A DNA stretch of 64,000 bases, from the NCBI RefSeq assembly GCF_037055355.1, contig NZ_CP146350.1, positions 2,193,001-2,257,000 of the forward strand, in the 5' to 3' direction. Origin of the DNA: Streptomyces sp. DG1A-41 (lineage in GTDB: Bacteria > Actinomycetota > Actinomycetes > Streptomycetales > Streptomycetaceae). The number at the start of each line of letters is the position of its first letter. The first letter of the stretch is position 1. Shown piece by piece: positions 9,797 to 19,603 of the stretch. Position numbers and translations under genes: made by a program. The notes below the pieces were generated by a model. It saw nothing but the letters and a program-made list of their open reading frames with translations. It was not told the origin of the DNA and searched no databases.

Positions 9797-10192
9797 TTAC
9801 TGATCCGTCGTGGAGTCGTCGCAGCCGCCGTCCTTGAGCAGCACGTCGGTGTCGAAGCACGTGCGCGCGCCGGTGTGGCAGGCGGCGCCGACCTGGTCGA
9901 CCTTGACCAGGACCGTGTCGGCGTCGCAGTCGAGGGCGACGGACTTCACCCACTGGAAGTGGCCGGAGGTGTCGCCCTTGACCCAGTACTCCTGGCGGCT
10001 CCGGGACCAGTACGTGCACCGGCCGGTGGTCAGGGTGCGGTGCAGCGCCTCGTCGTCCATCCAGCCGAGCATCAGCACCTCTCCGGTGTCGTACTGCTGG
10101 GCGATGGCGGGCAGGAGACCGTCGGCGCTGCGCTTGAGGCGGGCGGCGAGCTCCGGGTCGAGACGGCTGGGCCGGGAGGACGTGCTGGTCAT
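9797..10192 (-). CDS. hisI: Phosphoribosyl-AMP cyclohydrolase
   Basis: A 131-residue monofunctional enzyme that opens the purine ring of PR-AMP in histidine synthesis. Signatures are [10 protein letters not shown] (58-67), WVKGDTSG (70-77), the metal-binding DCDAD (88-92) and the cysteines in CHTGARTC (105-112). The start ATG 10192 was preferred over in-frame codons further upstream because the family N-terminus begins here. The gene stands apart from the rest of the his genes and leads directly into trpE. Confidence 0.93.
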   Translation of the reverse strand: MTSTSSRPSRLDPELAARLKRSADGLLPAIAQQYDTGEVLMLGWMDDEALHRTLTTGRCTYWSRSRQEYWVKGDTSGHFQWVKSVALDCDADTVLVKVDQVGAACHTGARTCFDTDVLLKDGGCDDSTTDQ

Positions 10193-10263
10193 GTGGACCA
10201 TTGTGCCGCGCGCCACCGACAGGCCAGGTGGAGTGTCCACTGTGCGGACCCGGTACGCGGTCG

Positions 10264-10269
10264 TAGGCT
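10264..10269 (+). promoter_or_regulatory. Putative -10 box (TAGGCT), leaderless start
   Basis: TAGGCT ends 6 nt before the ATG at 10276, the spacing typical of leaderless transcripts in Streptomyces. No ribosome-binding site is present. The -35 element is not clear. Confidence 0.45.
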
Positions 10270-10275
10270 GGCCGC

Positions 10276-10920
10276 ATGTCGACCCATGCCAAGCGTGAAC
10301 GACTTCTCCTCGCCGATCTGTTGGAGACCGCGGGCCCGGACGCGCCCACCCTGTGCGAGGGCTGGACGACCCGTGACCTCGCCGCGCACGTGGTGGTGCG
10401 TGAGCGCCGCCCGGACGCCGCCGGCGGGATACTGCTCAAGCAGCTCGCGCCGCGCCTGGACCGGGTGATGGCGGAGTACGCCGACAAGCCGTACGAGGAG
10501 CTGATCCAGCTGATCCGTACGGGACCGCCGCGTTTCTCGCCCTTCTCGATCAAGCCGGTCGACGAGATGTCGAACATCATCGAGTTCTACGTCCACACGG
10601 AGGACGTCCGGCGCGCCCAGCCCGACTGGTCGCCGCGCGAGCTCGACCCGGTCTTCCAGGACGCCCTGTGGTCCCGGCTGGAGCGCACCGCCCGGCTGAT
10701 GGGCCGGGGCCTCCCGACCGGCCTGGTGCTGCGCCGCCCGGACGGCCAGACGGCGGTGGCGCAGCGGGGCACCCCAGTGGTCACGGTGACGGGCGAGCCG
10801 TCCGAGCTGGTGCTGTTCTCGTACGGCCGGCAGAGCGCGGCCAAGGTCGACCTGGACGGCGACCAGGACGCGATCGCGAAGCTGCACGCGACCAAGCAGC
10901 TCGGGATCTGGGGGGGGTGA
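10276..10920 (+). CDS. TIGR03085-like MDMPI/DinB-fold protein
   Basis: A 214-residue protein of the mycothiol-dependent maleylpyruvate isomerase/DinB superfamily. The N-terminal part has the typical [15 protein letters not shown] block with metal-ligand candidate H38, and [16 protein letters not shown] resembles the second metal-site segment. Actinobacterial members of the subfamily are annotated only as metal-binding proteins; substrate and function are unknown. Translation probably starts on a leaderless mRNA (TAGGCT 6 nt upstream). The gene is divergent from hisI and convergent with hisF, with a terminator between the convergent ends. Confidence 0.8.
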   Translation: MSTHAKRERLLLADLLETAGPDAPTLCEGWTTRDLAAHVVVRERRPDAAGGILLKQLAPRLDRVMAEYADKPYEELIQLIRTGPPRFSPFSIKPVDEMSNIIEFYVHTEDVRRAQPDWSPRELDPVFQDALWSRLERTARLMGRGLPTGLVLRRPDGQTAVAQRGTPVVTVTGEPSELVLFSYGRQSAAKVDLDGDQDAIAKLHATKQLGIWGG

Positions 10921-10923
10921 CGA

Positions 10924-10952
10924 AGCCCCGGCCGCGCCAGGCGACCGGGGCT
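10924..10952. terminator. Terminator between convergent genes
   Basis: An 8-bp stem AGCCCCGG (10924-10931) and CCGGGGCT (10945-10952) lies between the convergent MDMPI-like gene and hisF. It can serve both. Confidence 0.65.
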
Positions 10953-10965
10953 CCTTGGCCGGGCG

Positions 10966-11721
10966 TCACCGCACGGGGTGGCCCGCCTCCCGCAGCGTCC
11001 CCTTGACCTCGCCGATGCGCAGGTCGCCGAAGTGGAACACCGACGCGGCCAGGACCGCGTCCGCGCCCGCCGCGATGGCCGGCGGGAAGTCCGCCAGCTT
11101 GCCGGCGCCGCCCGAGGCGATGACCGGGACGGTGACGTGCTTGCGCACGGCCCGGATCATCTCCAGGTCGTAGCCGTCCTTCGTGCCGTCCGCGTCCATC
11201 GAGTTGAGCAGGATTTCGCCCGCGCCCAGCTCGGCGGCCTGGTGCGCCCATTCGACGGCGTCGATGCCGGTGCCGCGACGGCCGCCGTGGGTGGTCACCT
11301 CGAAGGAGCCGGACTCGGTGCGGCGCGCGTCCACCGACAGGACCAGGACCTGGCGGCCGAAGCGTTCCGCGATCTCCCGGATCAGCTCCGGACGGGCGAT
11401 CGCGGCCGTGTTGACGCCGACCTTGTCCGCACCGGCCCGCAGCAGCTTGTCCACGTCCTCGGCGGTGCGCACACCGCCGCCGACCGTGAGCGGGATGAAC
11501 ACCTGCTCGGCCGTGCGGCGCACCACGTCGTACGTCGTCTCGCGGTTGCCCGACGAGGCGGTGATGTCCAGGAACGTCAGCTCGTCCGCGCCCTCGGCGT
11601 CGTACACCTTCGCCATCTCGACGGGGTCGCCCGCGTCGCGCAGGTTCTGGAAGTTGACGCCCTTGACGACCCGGCCGTTGTCCACGTCCAGGCAGGGGAT
11701 GACTCGGACCGCCAGGGTCAT
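10966..11721 (-). CDS. hisF: Imidazole glycerol phosphate synthase, cyclase subunit
   Basis: A 251-residue TIM barrel that uses ammonia from HisH to turn PRFAR into imidazole glycerol phosphate and AICAR. The two catalytic aspartates are seen as D12 (IPCLDVD) and D131 (LSVDARR), with phosphate-binding loops GGGVRT and ASGGAGK. ATG 11721 overlaps the ridA stop (ATGA). It is the last gene of the his operon; HisH is encoded four genes upstream in the same transcript. Confidence 0.96.
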   Translation of the reverse strand: MTLAVRVIPCLDVDNGRVVKGVNFQNLRDAGDPVEMAKVYDAEGADELTFLDITASSGNRETTYDVVRRTAEQVFIPLTVGGGVRTAEDVDKLLRAGADKVGVNTAAIARPELIREIAERFGRQVLVLSVDARRTESGSFEVTTHGGRRGTGIDAVEWAHQAAELGAGEILLNSMDADGTKDGYDLEMIRAVRKHVTVPVIASGGAGKLADFPPAIAAGADAVLAASVFHFGDLRIGEVKGTLREAGHPVR

Positions 11722-12119
11722 GAATCCACCGTTCCTCTGAATGCCTCTAGTTCCACCGACACCAGGACGCGCGGGTCGACGAAGCCCTCCACCACGAGGA
11801 ACGTCGCGACCGGGCGCACGGAGGCGAACAGCTCCTTGTGGGCCCGGCCCACCTCGTCGAGGTCGCGCGTGTGTGCCAGGTACATCCGCGTACGGACCAC
11901 GGACCCGATGCCGAGCCCGAACTCGCCGATCGCCTCGAGGGCGCTGGTGAAGGCCGCCTTGGCCTGCTCGTACGGATCGCCCTCCCCGTACAGCACATCG
12001 CCCTTGAAGGGTGTCGTGCCCGCCACCAGCACCCGGTCGCCCGCCGCCACGGCGCGCGCGAAACCGAAACTCTCCTCCCAGGGACTTCCGCTCTGCACGC
12101 GCCGTACGGCATCACTCAT
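11718..12119 (-). CDS. RidA/YjgF family protein
   Basis: A 133-residue Rid-family trimer subunit. The C-terminal [11 protein letters not shown] segment carries the residues that in active RidA deaminate reactive enamine/imine intermediates from PLP enzymes, but the usual catalytic Arg of the RV-VEV motif should be checked by alignment. It sits inside the his operon, between priA and hisF, with a 4-nt overlap with hisF, so it may protect HisC or other PLP enzymes from reactive enamines; that is inference. Confidence 0.85.
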   Translation of the reverse strand: MSDAVRRVQSGSPWEESFGFARAVAAGDRVLVAGTTPFKGDVLYGEGDPYEQAKAAFTSALEAIGEFGLGIGSVVRTRMYLAHTRDLDEVGRAHKELFASVRPVATFLVVEGFVDPRVLVSVELEAFRGTVDS

Positions 12120-12134
12120 GACACTGCGTCCCTT

Positions 12135-12857
12135 TCAAGATGTAGCCTCCAGGGCCTCTTCCAGGGTGAACGCCTTCGCGTACAGCGCCTTCCCGACGAT
12201 GGCCCCTTCGACACCGAGCGGGACGAGCTCGGCGATGGCCCGCAGGTCGTCCAGCGACGACACGCCGCCGGAGGCCACCACGGGCCGGTCGGTGGCCGCG
12301 CAGACGTTCCTCAGCAGCTCCAGGTTCGGGCCCTGGAGCGTGCCGTCCTTGGCGATGTCCGTGACGACGTACCGCGCGCAGCCCTCCTTGTTCAGGCGCT
12401 CGAGCGTCTCGTAGAGGTCGCCGCCGTCGCGGGTCCAGCCGCGGCCGCGCAGGGTGGTGCCGCGGACGTCGAGACCGACCGCGATCTTGTCACCGTGCTC
12501 GGCGATGACCTTGGCGACCCACTCGGGGGTCTCCAGGGCGGCCGTGCCGAGGTTCACGCGGGTGCAGCCGGTGGCCAGGGCAGCGGCGAGGGTGTCGTCG
12601 TCGCGGATTCCGCCGGACAGCTCCACCTTGATGTCCATCGCCTGGGCGACCTCGGCGATCAGCTCGCGGTTGTCGCCGGTGCCGAACGCGGCGTCCAGGT
12701 CGACGAGGTGCAGCCACTCGGCGCCGGAGCGCTGCCAGGCGAGGGCGGCCTCCAGCGGGGAGCCGTAGGAGGTCTCGGTGCCGGACTCGCCGTGCACGAG
12801 GCGGACGGCCTGGCCGTCGCGGACGTCGACGGCGGGGAGGAGTTCGAGCTTGGCCAT
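12135..12857 (-). CDS. priA: Bifunctional HisA/TrpF isomerase PriA
   Basis: A 240-residue TIM barrel that isomerises both ProFAR (histidine pathway) and PRA (tryptophan pathway) by Amadori rearrangement. The catalytic aspartates are D11 (LPAVDVRDG) and D130 (VGLDVRG). Actinobacteria such as Streptomyces and Mycobacterium lack trpF and use PriA for both steps. In agreement, no TrpF domain is seen in trpC and no trpF elsewhere in the window. It begins 4 nt after hisH and links the two amino-acid pathways encoded here. Confidence 0.95.
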   Translation of the reverse strand: MAKLELLPAVDVRDGQAVRLVHGESGTETSYGSPLEAALAWQRSGAEWLHLVDLDAAFGTGDNRELIAEVAQAMDIKVELSGGIRDDDTLAAALATGCTRVNLGTAALETPEWVAKVIAEHGDKIAVGLDVRGTTLRGRGWTRDGGDLYETLERLNKEGCARYVVTDIAKDGTLQGPNLELLRNVCAATDRPVVASGGVSSLDDLRAIAELVPLGVEGAIVGKALYAKAFTLEEALEATS

Positions 12858-12861
12858 GTCT

Positions 12862-13512
12862 CTACAGGGTTCCGATCCAGTTGGTGAGGAGCTGGGCTCC
12901 GGCGTCGCCGGACTTCTCGGGGTGGAACTGCGTGGCCCACAGGGCGCCGTTCTCGACGGCCGCGACGAACGGCTTGCCGTGCGTGGACCAGGTGACCTTG
13001 GGGGCCTCCATTGCCGGGTTGTGTGTCTCCAGCGACCAGTCGTGGACGGCGTAGGAGTGCACGAAGTAGAAGCGCGCGTCCGCGTCCAGGCCCGCGAACA
13101 GCCGCGAGCCGGGCGCCGCCTCCACGGTGTTCCAGCCCATGTGGGGCACGATCTCGGCCTGGAGCGGCTCGACCGAGCCGGGCCACTCGTCGAGGCCCTC
13201 GCTCTCCACGCCGTGCTCGATGCCGCGGGCGAAGAGGATCTGCATGCCGACGCAGATGCCCATGACGGGGCGGCCGCCGGACAGCCTGCGGTCGACGATC
13301 CAGTCGCCGCGCGCCTCGCGCAGGCCCTTCATGCAGGAGGCGAAGGCGCCGACGCCCGGCACGAGCAGCCCGTCGGCGTTCATGGCCTTGTCGTAGTCAC
13401 GCGTGATCTCGACGTCGGCTCCCGCGCGCGCGAGGGCACGCTCGGCGGAGCGGACGTTGCCGAAGCCGTAGTCGAAGACGACTACCTTCTTCTGAGGGGC
13501 GCTCAATTCCAC
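12862..13512 (-). CDS. hisH: Imidazole glycerol phosphate synthase, glutaminase subunit
   Basis: A 216-residue class I glutamine amidotransferase that feeds ammonia to HisF. The triad is C87 (MGICVGMQ), H197 and E199 (QFHPEKSG). The start is uncertain: GTG 13512 (beginning VELSAPQKK) lies directly on GGAGGT, while TTG 13506 has ideal spacing from the same GGAGG. Either gives a complete enzyme. The 5' end overlaps the preceding small membrane ORF by up to 10 nt, indicating coupling. Confidence 0.94.
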   Translation of the reverse strand: MELSAPQKKVVVFDYGFGNVRSAERALARAGADVEITRDYDKAMNADGLLVPGVGAFASCMKGLREARGDWIVDRRLSGGRPVMGICVGMQILFARGIEHGVESEGLDEWPGSVEPLQAEIVPHMGWNTVEAAPGSRLFAGLDADARFYFVHSYAVHDWSLETHNPAMEAPKVTWSTHGKPFVAAVENGALWATQFHPEKSGDAGAQLLTNWIGTL

Positions 13513-13667
13513 ACCTCCAGCCTCACGACACCGGCCGCCAGGCACATCGCGGCGCCGATCGAGAGCAGCACGATCAGGCCCTTGGGCATCTTCTGCTTGA
13601 CGAAGGAGTAGATCCCTCCGACGAGGAACAGGCCGACGACGATCAGCAGGGTCGAGATGCCGTTCAC
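13503..13667 (-). CDS. Small membrane protein inside the his operon
   Basis: A 54-residue protein with two hydrophobic helices (about 4-19 and 28-47) separated by a basic KQKMPKG loop, ending RLEVWN. GTG 13667 overlaps the hisB stop (GTGA) and the 3' end overlaps the hisH start, so translation appears coupled on both sides. No known domain and no histidine-pathway role are recognised. A two-helix hairpin with a basic loop suggests a small inner-membrane peptide. The tight packing makes a spurious ORF unlikely. Confidence 0.7.
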   Translation of the reverse strand: MNGISTLLIVVGLFLVGGIYSFVKQKMPKGLIVLLSIGAAMCLAAGVVRLEVWN

Positions 13668-14257
13668 AGGGCGCCCTTCGTGGAGGGGAGGATGCCGGCC
13701 GCGCGCGGGTCGCGCTCTGACGCGTAGCGCAGGGCCCGGGCCAGCGCCTTGAACTGGCACTCCACGATGTGGTGCGCGTTGCGCCCGTAGGGCACGTGCA
13801 CGTGCAGCGCGATCTGCGCCTGGGCCACGAAGGACTCCAGGATGTGCCGCGTCATCGTGGTGTCGTACTCGCCGATCATCGGTGCCATCTTCTCGGGCTC
13901 GGTGTGCACGAGGTAGGGGCGGCCGGACAGGTCGACGGTGACCTGGGCGAGGGACTCGTCCAGCGGGACCGTGCAGTTGCCGAAGCGGTAGATGCCGACC
14001 TTGTCACCGAGGGCCTGCTTGAAGGCGGCGCCGAGGGCGAGGGCGGTGTCCTCGATGGTGTGGTGCGAGTCGATGTGGAGGTCGCCCTCGGTCTTCACGG
14101 TCAGGTCGAACAGACCGTGCCGGCCGAGCTGGTCGAGCATGTGGTCGTAGAAGCCGACGCCGGTGGAGATCTCCGTCTTGCCGGTGCCGTCGAGGTCGAT
14201 CTCGACGAGGACCGAGGTCTCCTTGGTCGTCCGCTCCACGCGTCCTACGCGGCTCAT
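13664..14257 (-). CDS. hisB: Imidazoleglycerol-phosphate dehydratase
   Basis: A 197-residue monofunctional IGPD that removes water from imidazole glycerol phosphate. The duplicated metal-binding motifs are visible: [13 protein letters not shown] and [10 protein letters not shown] in the first half, and TRHILESF and [12 protein letters not shown] in the second half. There is no fused histidinol-phosphatase domain. ATG 14257 overlaps the hisC stop (ATGA). Confidence 0.96.
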   Translation of the reverse strand: MSRVGRVERTTKETSVLVEIDLDGTGKTEISTGVGFYDHMLDQLGRHGLFDLTVKTEGDLHIDSHHTIEDTALALGAAFKQALGDKVGIYRFGNCTVPLDESLAQVTVDLSGRPYLVHTEPEKMAPMIGEYDTTMTRHILESFVAQAQIALHVHVPYGRNAHHIVECQFKALARALRYASERDPRAAGILPSTKGAL

Positions 14258-15366
14258 ACGTTCTGCTCCTTCTTCAGCTCACGGACCGCGTCGAGGAACG
14301 CGTCGTTCTCTTCGGGGGTTCCGGCGGTGACCCGCAGCCAGCCGGGCACGCCGTTGTCCCGGACCAGGACGCCCCGGTCGAGGATCTTCCGCCAGGCTTC
14401 ATGGGAGTCGGCGAACCGGCCGAACTGGACGAAGTTCGCGTCGGACGCGGTCACTTCGTAGCCGATCGCGCGCAGCTCGGTGACCAGGCGGTCCCGCTCG
14501 GCCTTGAGCTGCTCGACGTAGCCCAGCAGCGTGCCGGTGTGCTCCAGGGCGGCCAGGGCGGTCGCCTGGGTGACGGCCGACAGGTGGTACGGCAGCCGGA
14601 CGAGCTGGACGGCGTCCACGACGGCCGGGTGCGCGGCGAGGTAGCCCAGGCGCAGGCCCGCCGCGCCGAACGCCTTCGACATCGTGCGGGAGACGACGAG
14701 GTTCGGGCGCCCGTCGAGCAGCGGCAGCAGCGAGTCGCCGTGGCTGAACTCGATGTACGCCTCGTCCACGACCACCATGGACGGCTTGGCCGCCTGGGCG
14801 GCCTCGTACAGCGCGAGGACCGTCTCGGGCGGGACCGCGTTGCCCGTGGGGTTGTTGGGGGTGGTGACGAAGACGACGTCGGGCCGGTGTTCGGCGATCG
14901 CCCGCTCGGCGGCCACGAGGTCGATGGTGAAGTCCTCGTTGCGGGGACCGGAGATCCAGCCGGTGCCCGTGCCGCGCGAGATGAGCCCGTGCATCGAGTA
15001 CGACGGCTCGAAGCCGATCGCCGTCCGGCCCGGCCCGCCGAAGGTCTGGAGCAGTTGCTGGATGACCTCGTTGGAGCCGTTGGCCGCCCAGACGTTGGCG
15101 AGGCCCACCTCGTAGCCGGACGTGTCCGTCAGGTACTCGGCGAGCTTCGTGCGCAGCTCGACCGCGTCCCGGTCCGGGTAGCGGTTGAGGTTGCGGGCCG
15201 CCTCACGGACCCGCTCGGTGATGCGCTCGACCAGCGGCTCGGGCAGCGGGTAGGGGTTCTCGTTGGTGTTCAGCCGTACGGGGACGTCCAGCTGGGGCGC
15301 GCCGTAGGGGGACTTGCCGCGCAGCTCGTCCCGTACGGGCAGATCGTCGATACGTACGTCGCTCAC
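14254..15366 (-). CDS. hisC: Histidinol-phosphate aminotransferase
   Basis: A 370-residue fold-type I PLP aminotransferase. It shows [11 protein letters not shown] near residue 33-43, [17 protein letters not shown], and the PLP lysine in [12 protein letters not shown] 15366 overlaps the hisD stop (GTGA). It converts imidazole acetol phosphate to histidinol phosphate. Immediate context hisD-hisC-hisB supports the histidine assignment over aromatic aminotransferases of the same fold. Confidence 0.95.
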   Translation of the reverse strand: MSDVRIDDLPVRDELRGKSPYGAPQLDVPVRLNTNENPYPLPEPLVERITERVREAARNLNRYPDRDAVELRTKLAEYLTDTSGYEVGLANVWAANGSNEVIQQLLQTFGGPGRTAIGFEPSYSMHGLISRGTGTGWISGPRNEDFTIDLVAAERAIAEHRPDVVFVTTPNNPTGNAVPPETVLALYEAAQAAKPSMVVVDEAYIEFSHGDSLLPLLDGRPNLVVSRTMSKAFGAAGLRLGYLAAHPAVVDAVQLVRLPYHLSAVTQATALAALEHTGTLLGYVEQLKAERDRLVTELRAIGYEVTASDANFVQFGRFADSHEAWRKILDRGVLVRDNGVPGWLRVTAGTPEENDAFLDAVRELKKEQNV

Positions 15367-16688
15367 TTGCTCTCCGGCACCTTCCAGCCGAACCTTGCCT
15401 TGATCGCCGCGCCGTGCGCGGGGAGGTCCTCCGCCTCCGCCAGCGTGACCACGTGGTGCGCGACCTCGGCCAGCGCGTCCTTCGTGTAGTCGACGATGTG
15501 GATGCCGCGCAGGAACGACTGGACGGACAGGCCCGAGGAGTGGCAGGCGCAGCCGCCGGTGGGCAGGACGTGGTTGGAGCCGGCCGCGTAGTCGCCGAGG
15601 GAGACCGGCGCCCAGGGACCGATGAAGATCGCGCCGGCGTTCCTGACGCGGTCGGCCACGGCGGCCGCGTCGGCCGTCTGGATCTCCAGGTGCTCGGCGC
15701 CGTACGCGTCGACGACCTTCAGGCCCTCGTCGATACCGTCGACCAGGACGATAGCGGACTGCTTGCCGGACAGGGCCGGGACGATCCGGTCGTCGACGTG
15801 CTTGGTGGCCGCGACCTGCGGCTCCAGCTCCTTCTCCACGGCGTCCGCGAGCTCGGCGGAGTCGGTGACGAGCACGGCGGCGGCCAGCGGGTCGTGCTCG
15901 GCCTGGCTGATCAGGTCGGAGGCGACGTGCACCGGATCGGCCGTGTCGTCGGCCAGGACGGCGATCTCGGTCGGGCCGGCCTCGGCGTCGATGCCGATCC
16001 TGCCCGTGAAGTAGCGCTTGGCGGCGGCGACCCAGATGTTGCCGGGGCCGGTGACCATGGCGGCGGGCGGGCAGGACTCGGTGCCGTACGCGAACATCGC
16101 GACGGCCGTGGCGCCGCCTGCGGCGTAGACCTCGTCGACGCCGAGCAGGGCGCAGGCGGCGAGGATCGTCGGGTGCGGCAGGCCGTTGAACTCGGCCTGG
16201 GCCGGGGAGGCGAGCGCGATGGACTCGACGCCGGCCTCCTGGGCGGGCACCACGTTCATGACCACGGAGGACGGATACACGGACCGGCCGCCGGGCGCGT
16301 ACAGCCCGACGCGGTCCACCGGGACCCACTTCTCGGTCACGGAGCCGCCGGGCACGACCTGGGTGGTGTGCGTGCTGCGGCGCTGCTCGCGGTGGACGGT
16401 CCGGGCGCGGCGGATGGACTCCTCCAGGGCCGCGCGCACGGCCGGGGCGAGCTCCTCCAGCGCGCGCGTGAGCGCGGCGGCCGGTACCCGCACCTGGTCG
16501 AGCCTGACCCCGTCGAACCGCTCGGCGAACTCGATCAGCGCCGCGTCGCCCCGATGATGCACGTCCTCGCAGATCGGACGCACCTTCTCCAGGGCGGCCT
16601 GAACGTCGAACTCGGCTCGGGGCAGCAGGTCGCGCAGGGCGGGGCCCTCGGGGAGGGCGTCGCCTCGCAGATCGATTCGGGAGATCAC
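15363..16688 (-). CDS. hisD: Histidinol dehydrogenase
   Basis: A 441-residue Zn-dependent enzyme that oxidises histidinol to histidine in two NAD-linked steps. Family motifs are [14 protein letters not shown] [25 protein letters not shown], the [12 protein letters not shown] segment, and the catalytic EHLEIQ stretch. The start is GTG 16688, giving [10 protein letters not shown]. It is the first gene of the his operon, so the operon promoter must lie in 16689-16882, where a perfect dyad occurs at 16730-16746. Confidence 0.96.
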   Translation of the reverse strand: MISRIDLRGDALPEGPALRDLLPRAEFDVQAALEKVRPICEDVHHRGDAALIEFAERFDGVRLDQVRVPAAALTRALEELAPAVRAALEESIRRARTVHREQRRSTHTTQVVPGGSVTEKWVPVDRVGLYAPGGRSVYPSSVVMNVVPAQEAGVESIALASPAQAEFNGLPHPTILAACALLGVDEVYAAGGATAVAMFAYGTESCPPAAMVTGPGNIWVAAAKRYFTGRIGIDAEAGPTEIAVLADDTADPVHVASDLISQAEHDPLAAAVLVTDSAELADAVEKELEPQVAATKHVDDRIVPALSGKQSAIVLVDGIDEGLKVVDAYGAEHLEIQTADAAAVADRVRNAGAIFIGPWAPVSLGDYAAGSNHVLPTGGCACHSSGLSVQSFLRGIHIVDYTKDALAEVAHHVVTLAEAEDLPAHGAAIKARFGWKVPESK

Positions 16689-16729
16689 GTGCTCAATTCT
16701 CTCAGACCCGCATGACGCGCCGTTCGCTC

Positions 16730-16746
16730 GTATCAATGGCTGATAC
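16730..16746. promoter_or_regulatory. Dyad GTATCA-N5-TGATAC before hisD
   Basis: A perfect inverted repeat with 6-bp arms 42 nt upstream of the hisD start, in the divergent gap shared with the 16883 gene. On the minus strand it contains TGATAC, which could overlap a -10 region. It looks like a repressor operator; the regulator is unknown. Confidence 0.4.
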
Positions 16747-16882
16747 AGAGTGTCGCCGGAACACGGAAGATGCCTTCACGTTCCGCGTTCGGGGCGTCAC
16801 TCAGCGGGCATGAACTGGTGTACGAAGCACCTGACCCGCGAGTAGCAGGGGAGGAAGGAAGAGACGTGACCGAGGGGCCGGC

Positions 16883-18442
16883 GTGCGTGCCGGGGAGCTG
16901 CCCGACGACCTGACCGCGGCCGAGGCCGGAATGTGGCAGGCGTTCCGCAACGGCAGCGAGTACGACCTGAGCAGCGGCGACTCGGTGGTGGACGATCCGC
17001 ACGGCGGCCACCCCTGGGGCGAGGACCGGACCGTGCGGGCCCGGATCGTCTGCTGGCTGCTCCTGGACGGCCCACCCGCCCTGGCCGGCCGGGTGTCGTC
17101 GCTGAAGCTGACCGGCGTGCTGATCAGCGGCTCGCTGGACCTCGCGGGCGGCACGGTGGTGCCGTACGTCCAGATGCGCCAGTGCCGGTTCGAGGAGGAC
17201 GTGCTGCTGCCGGAGGCGCGTTTCACGACCGTACGGATGGTGGACTGCTCGGTGCCGCGGCTGGAGGCGGCCCGGGTGCAGACGGAGGGCGATCTGCATC
17301 TGCCGCGCTGTCGCTTCCACCGCGGCATCCGGCTGACGGACGCGCAGATCGGCACGGACCTGATGCTCAACCAGGCGATCGTGCACCGGGACCGCAGCGG
17401 CCGGTCGATCGCCGCGGACGGCCTGACCGTCGGCCAGGACTTACAGGCCGAGCTGCTGGAGTCGCACGGCGAGCTGAGCCTGCGCGCCGCCACCATCGGC
17501 GTCTCCCTGAGCCTGCGCGGCGCCCGCCTGGCCAATCCCTGCGAGCGGCTCGCCTTCAACGCCCCGCAGCTGACCGTCGAGCGCAGCCTGTATCTGACCC
17601 CGGCGGGCGTCGGCGCCCAGGCGATGAGCGGGATGACCCCGGCGCGCGGGACGCGGATCCAGCGGTTCGCGTGCGAGGGCGGGATCCGGCTGGACGACGG
17701 GCGATTCGGCGACGCGGTCGACTTCGAGCGGGCCAGATTCACCCTCACCGACGACCAGGAGCTGTCGCTGCGCCGGGTGCAGACGCCGGAGCTGCGGTTC
17801 CTCGGCGAGCATCCCGCGCGCGGGCGTGTCGTGATGTCGGGAGCGAAGATCGTCAACCTGATGGACCGCGCGGACGCCTGGCCCGGCCCGGGGCGGTTGC
17901 ACATGGGCGGCTTCGCCTACGAGAATCTCGTGCCGCGCGGGCCGTTCCCGCTGTCCGAGCGGCTGGACTGGGTGGCGGCGGCGACCGCCGAGTACAACCC
18001 GGAGCCGTACGAGCGGCTCGCGGCCGTACTGCGGGCCGGCGGAGAGGACGAGGACGCCCGCGAGGTGCTGCTCGCCAAGCAGCGCCGGCACCGGGAGGGC
18101 CTGCCGCCGGCCGCCAAGCTGTGGGGCTACGCGCAGGACTGGACGGTCGCCTACGGGTACCGGCCGGCCCGGGCCGCGGTGTGGATGGCGGTGCTGTGGG
18201 CGGCGGGCTCGCTCGCCTTCGCGCAGGCCGGGCACCCGCCGCTGAAGCGGGGCGAGCATCCGGAGTGGAACCCCACGCTGTTCACGCTCGATCTGCTGCT
18301 GCCCGTCATCGACCTCGGCCAGGTGGGCTTCTGGCAGCTGCGCGGGGGCTGGCAGTGGCTGGCGACGGCGATGATCCTGCTGGGCTGGATCCTGGCGACG
18401 ACGGTGGCGGCGGGGGCGACGCGGTTGCTGCGGCGCAACTGA
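16883..18442 (+). CDS. Membrane protein with beta-helix-like N-terminal repeats
   Basis: A 519-residue protein of unknown function. Residues about 60-330 show irregular repeats of roughly 20 residues of the type G-L-L-x-x-A-x-I/V/F (for example SSLKLTGVLISGSLDLAGG and ATIGVSLSLRGARLA), resembling a right-handed beta-helix of the pentapeptide-like class. The C-terminal part has a basic helical segment (about 390-420) and two transmembrane helices (about 430-450 and 492-515). GTG 16883 has a GAGGGG site 7 nt before. Homologues are, from memory, labelled membrane-associated oxidoreductase, but no cofactor-binding motif is visible here, so I do not support that name. It is divergent from hisD. 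Confidence 0.75.
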   Translation: MRAGELPDDLTAAEAGMWQAFRNGSEYDLSSGDSVVDDPHGGHPWGEDRTVRARIVCWLLLDGPPALAGRVSSLKLTGVLISGSLDLAGGTVVPYVQMRQCRFEEDVLLPEARFTTVRMVDCSVPRLEAARVQTEGDLHLPRCRFHRGIRLTDAQIGTDLMLNQAIVHRDRSGRSIAADGLTVGQDLQAELLESHGELSLRAATIGVSLSLRGARLANPCERLAFNAPQLTVERSLYLTPAGVGAQAMSGMTPARGTRIQRFACEGGIRLDDGRFGDAVDFERARFTLTDDQELSLRRVQTPELRFLGEHPARGRVVMSGAKIVNLMDRADAWPGPGRLHMGGFAYENLVPRGPFPLSERLDWVAAATAEYNPEPYERLAAVLRAGGEDEDAREVLLAKQRRHREGLPPAAKLWGYAQDWTVAYGYRPARAAVWMAVLWAAGSLAFAQAGHPPLKRGEHPEWNPTLFTLDLLLPVIDLGQVGFWQLRGGWQWLATAMILLGWILATTVAAGATRLLRRN

Positions 18443-18497
18443 TGATGCCGGTGTGACCGGTGTTGTTGAACGGTCACACTTTTACGTTCTCTTGACC

Positions 18498-19592
18498 ATG
18501 GGGTGTACAACTTTCCGCGACTTCACCGAACGATCTGGCGCCGCCATGACCAGCGGACTTTCAATGGTCGGCACCATGGCGATACAGCTGCCGTTCATCC
18601 GCGCGAGCCGGATGACAAGGACCGCTTCCCACCTCGTCAACGGGCCGCGCGCCGATGACGAGGTGATGCTCGACGCGCCCGACGCGCGGCTCAGCCCGGC
18701 GCTGGTCGCGGCGGCCCGTGGCGACCACGGACCGGCCGCCGGGCTGCTCCGCGCCACCCGGGCGGCGGCCGAGTGGGAGCGGCGCGACCGGTACGTCACC
18801 CGGCTGGCCGCCTTCGCCCGCTCGCGCCCCGACTGGCTGGACGCCTGGCTCGCCACCGCCCCGCACGACCCGGACGCGCTGCTGCTCGGGGCCCAGCTGG
18901 CGGTGGACCGCGCCTGGCGGTCACCGGCCCGGGCCGAGGCGCTGCGCGAGGTGAGCCCGCTGATCACGGCCGCCGCCCGTGGCGACCACGGCGATCCGGT
19001 GCCGTGGCGGCTCGCGCTGGACCACGCGCGCGGCGCCCAGGCCGGACACACCTACTTCGAGGAACTGTGGGCGGCGGCCGTCCGCCGCGCCCCGCACCAC
19101 TACGGCTGTCACGAGTCGGCCCTGCGCTATCTGGCCGCGTCCTGGCACGGTTCGCACCAGGAGTGCTTCGACTTCGCCGACCGGGCCGCGCAGGACGCGC
19201 CCGCCGACGCGCTCGTCCAGGCGCTCCCGCTGCGGGCGGCCTTCGGCTACCTCACCGACGGCTGCGGTCCCGAGCTGCCCCGCGAGCGGCTGGACGCGGC
19301 CGCCGACCGGGCGATCGCGCTGTCCCCACGCCTGCCGGCGGCCGACCCCTGGCCGGCCCCGATGCGGAACCTGCTCGTCTTCGTCCTGGCGCGCCTGGAG
19401 CGCTGGCCGGACGCCCGGGAACAGCTGCGCCTGAACGGCCCGTACGCCACCTCGTTCCCCTGGGACCAGGTGTCGGACGACCCGCTCGGCCACTTCCTCC
19501 GGGTACGCGACGACATCCTGAGCGGAGCGGCCGGCCTGCCCGGGCATCCACGGAGTGAACGGGGCGGACGAGTCCGCTCCCGCGACCATTAG
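18498..19592 (+). CDS. Unknown helical protein, possibly TPR-like
   Basis: A 364-residue protein without a recognised domain. The body (about 75-340) is Ala/Arg/Asp-rich and helical, with repeated W-x-A/L pairs and helix-length blocks such as AAEWERRDRYVTRLAAFAR, suggestive of TPR-like packing. Several in-frame ATGs (18498, 18546, 18576) are possible and none has a clear ribosome-binding site; a GTG at 18453 is also in frame. It may start on a short or absent leader. The stop overlaps the -10 region of the next gene. Confidence 0.65.
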   Translation: MGCTTFRDFTERSGAAMTSGLSMVGTMAIQLPFIRASRMTRTASHLVNGPRADDEVMLDAPDARLSPALVAAARGDHGPAAGLLRATRAAAEWERRDRYVTRLAAFARSRPDWLDAWLATAPHDPDALLLGAQLAVDRAWRSPARAEALREVSPLITAAARGDHGDPVPWRLALDHARGAQAGHTYFEELWAAAVRRAPHHYGCHESALRYLAASWHGSHQECFDFADRAAQDAPADALVQALPLRAAFGYLTDGCGPELPRERLDAAADRAIALSPRLPAADPWPAPMRNLLVFVLARLERWPDAREQLRLNGPYATSFPWDQVSDDPLGHFLRVRDDILSGAAGLPGHPRSERGGRVRSRDH

Positions 19593-19595
19593 GCT
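19590..19595 (+). promoter_or_regulatory. Putative -10 box (TAGGCT), leaderless start
   Basis: TAGGCT ends 8 nt before GTG 19604 and overlaps the stop of the preceding gene. No ribosome-binding site is seen, so leaderless translation is likely. Confidence 0.4.
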
Positions 19596-19603
19596 TTTGC
19601 GTC

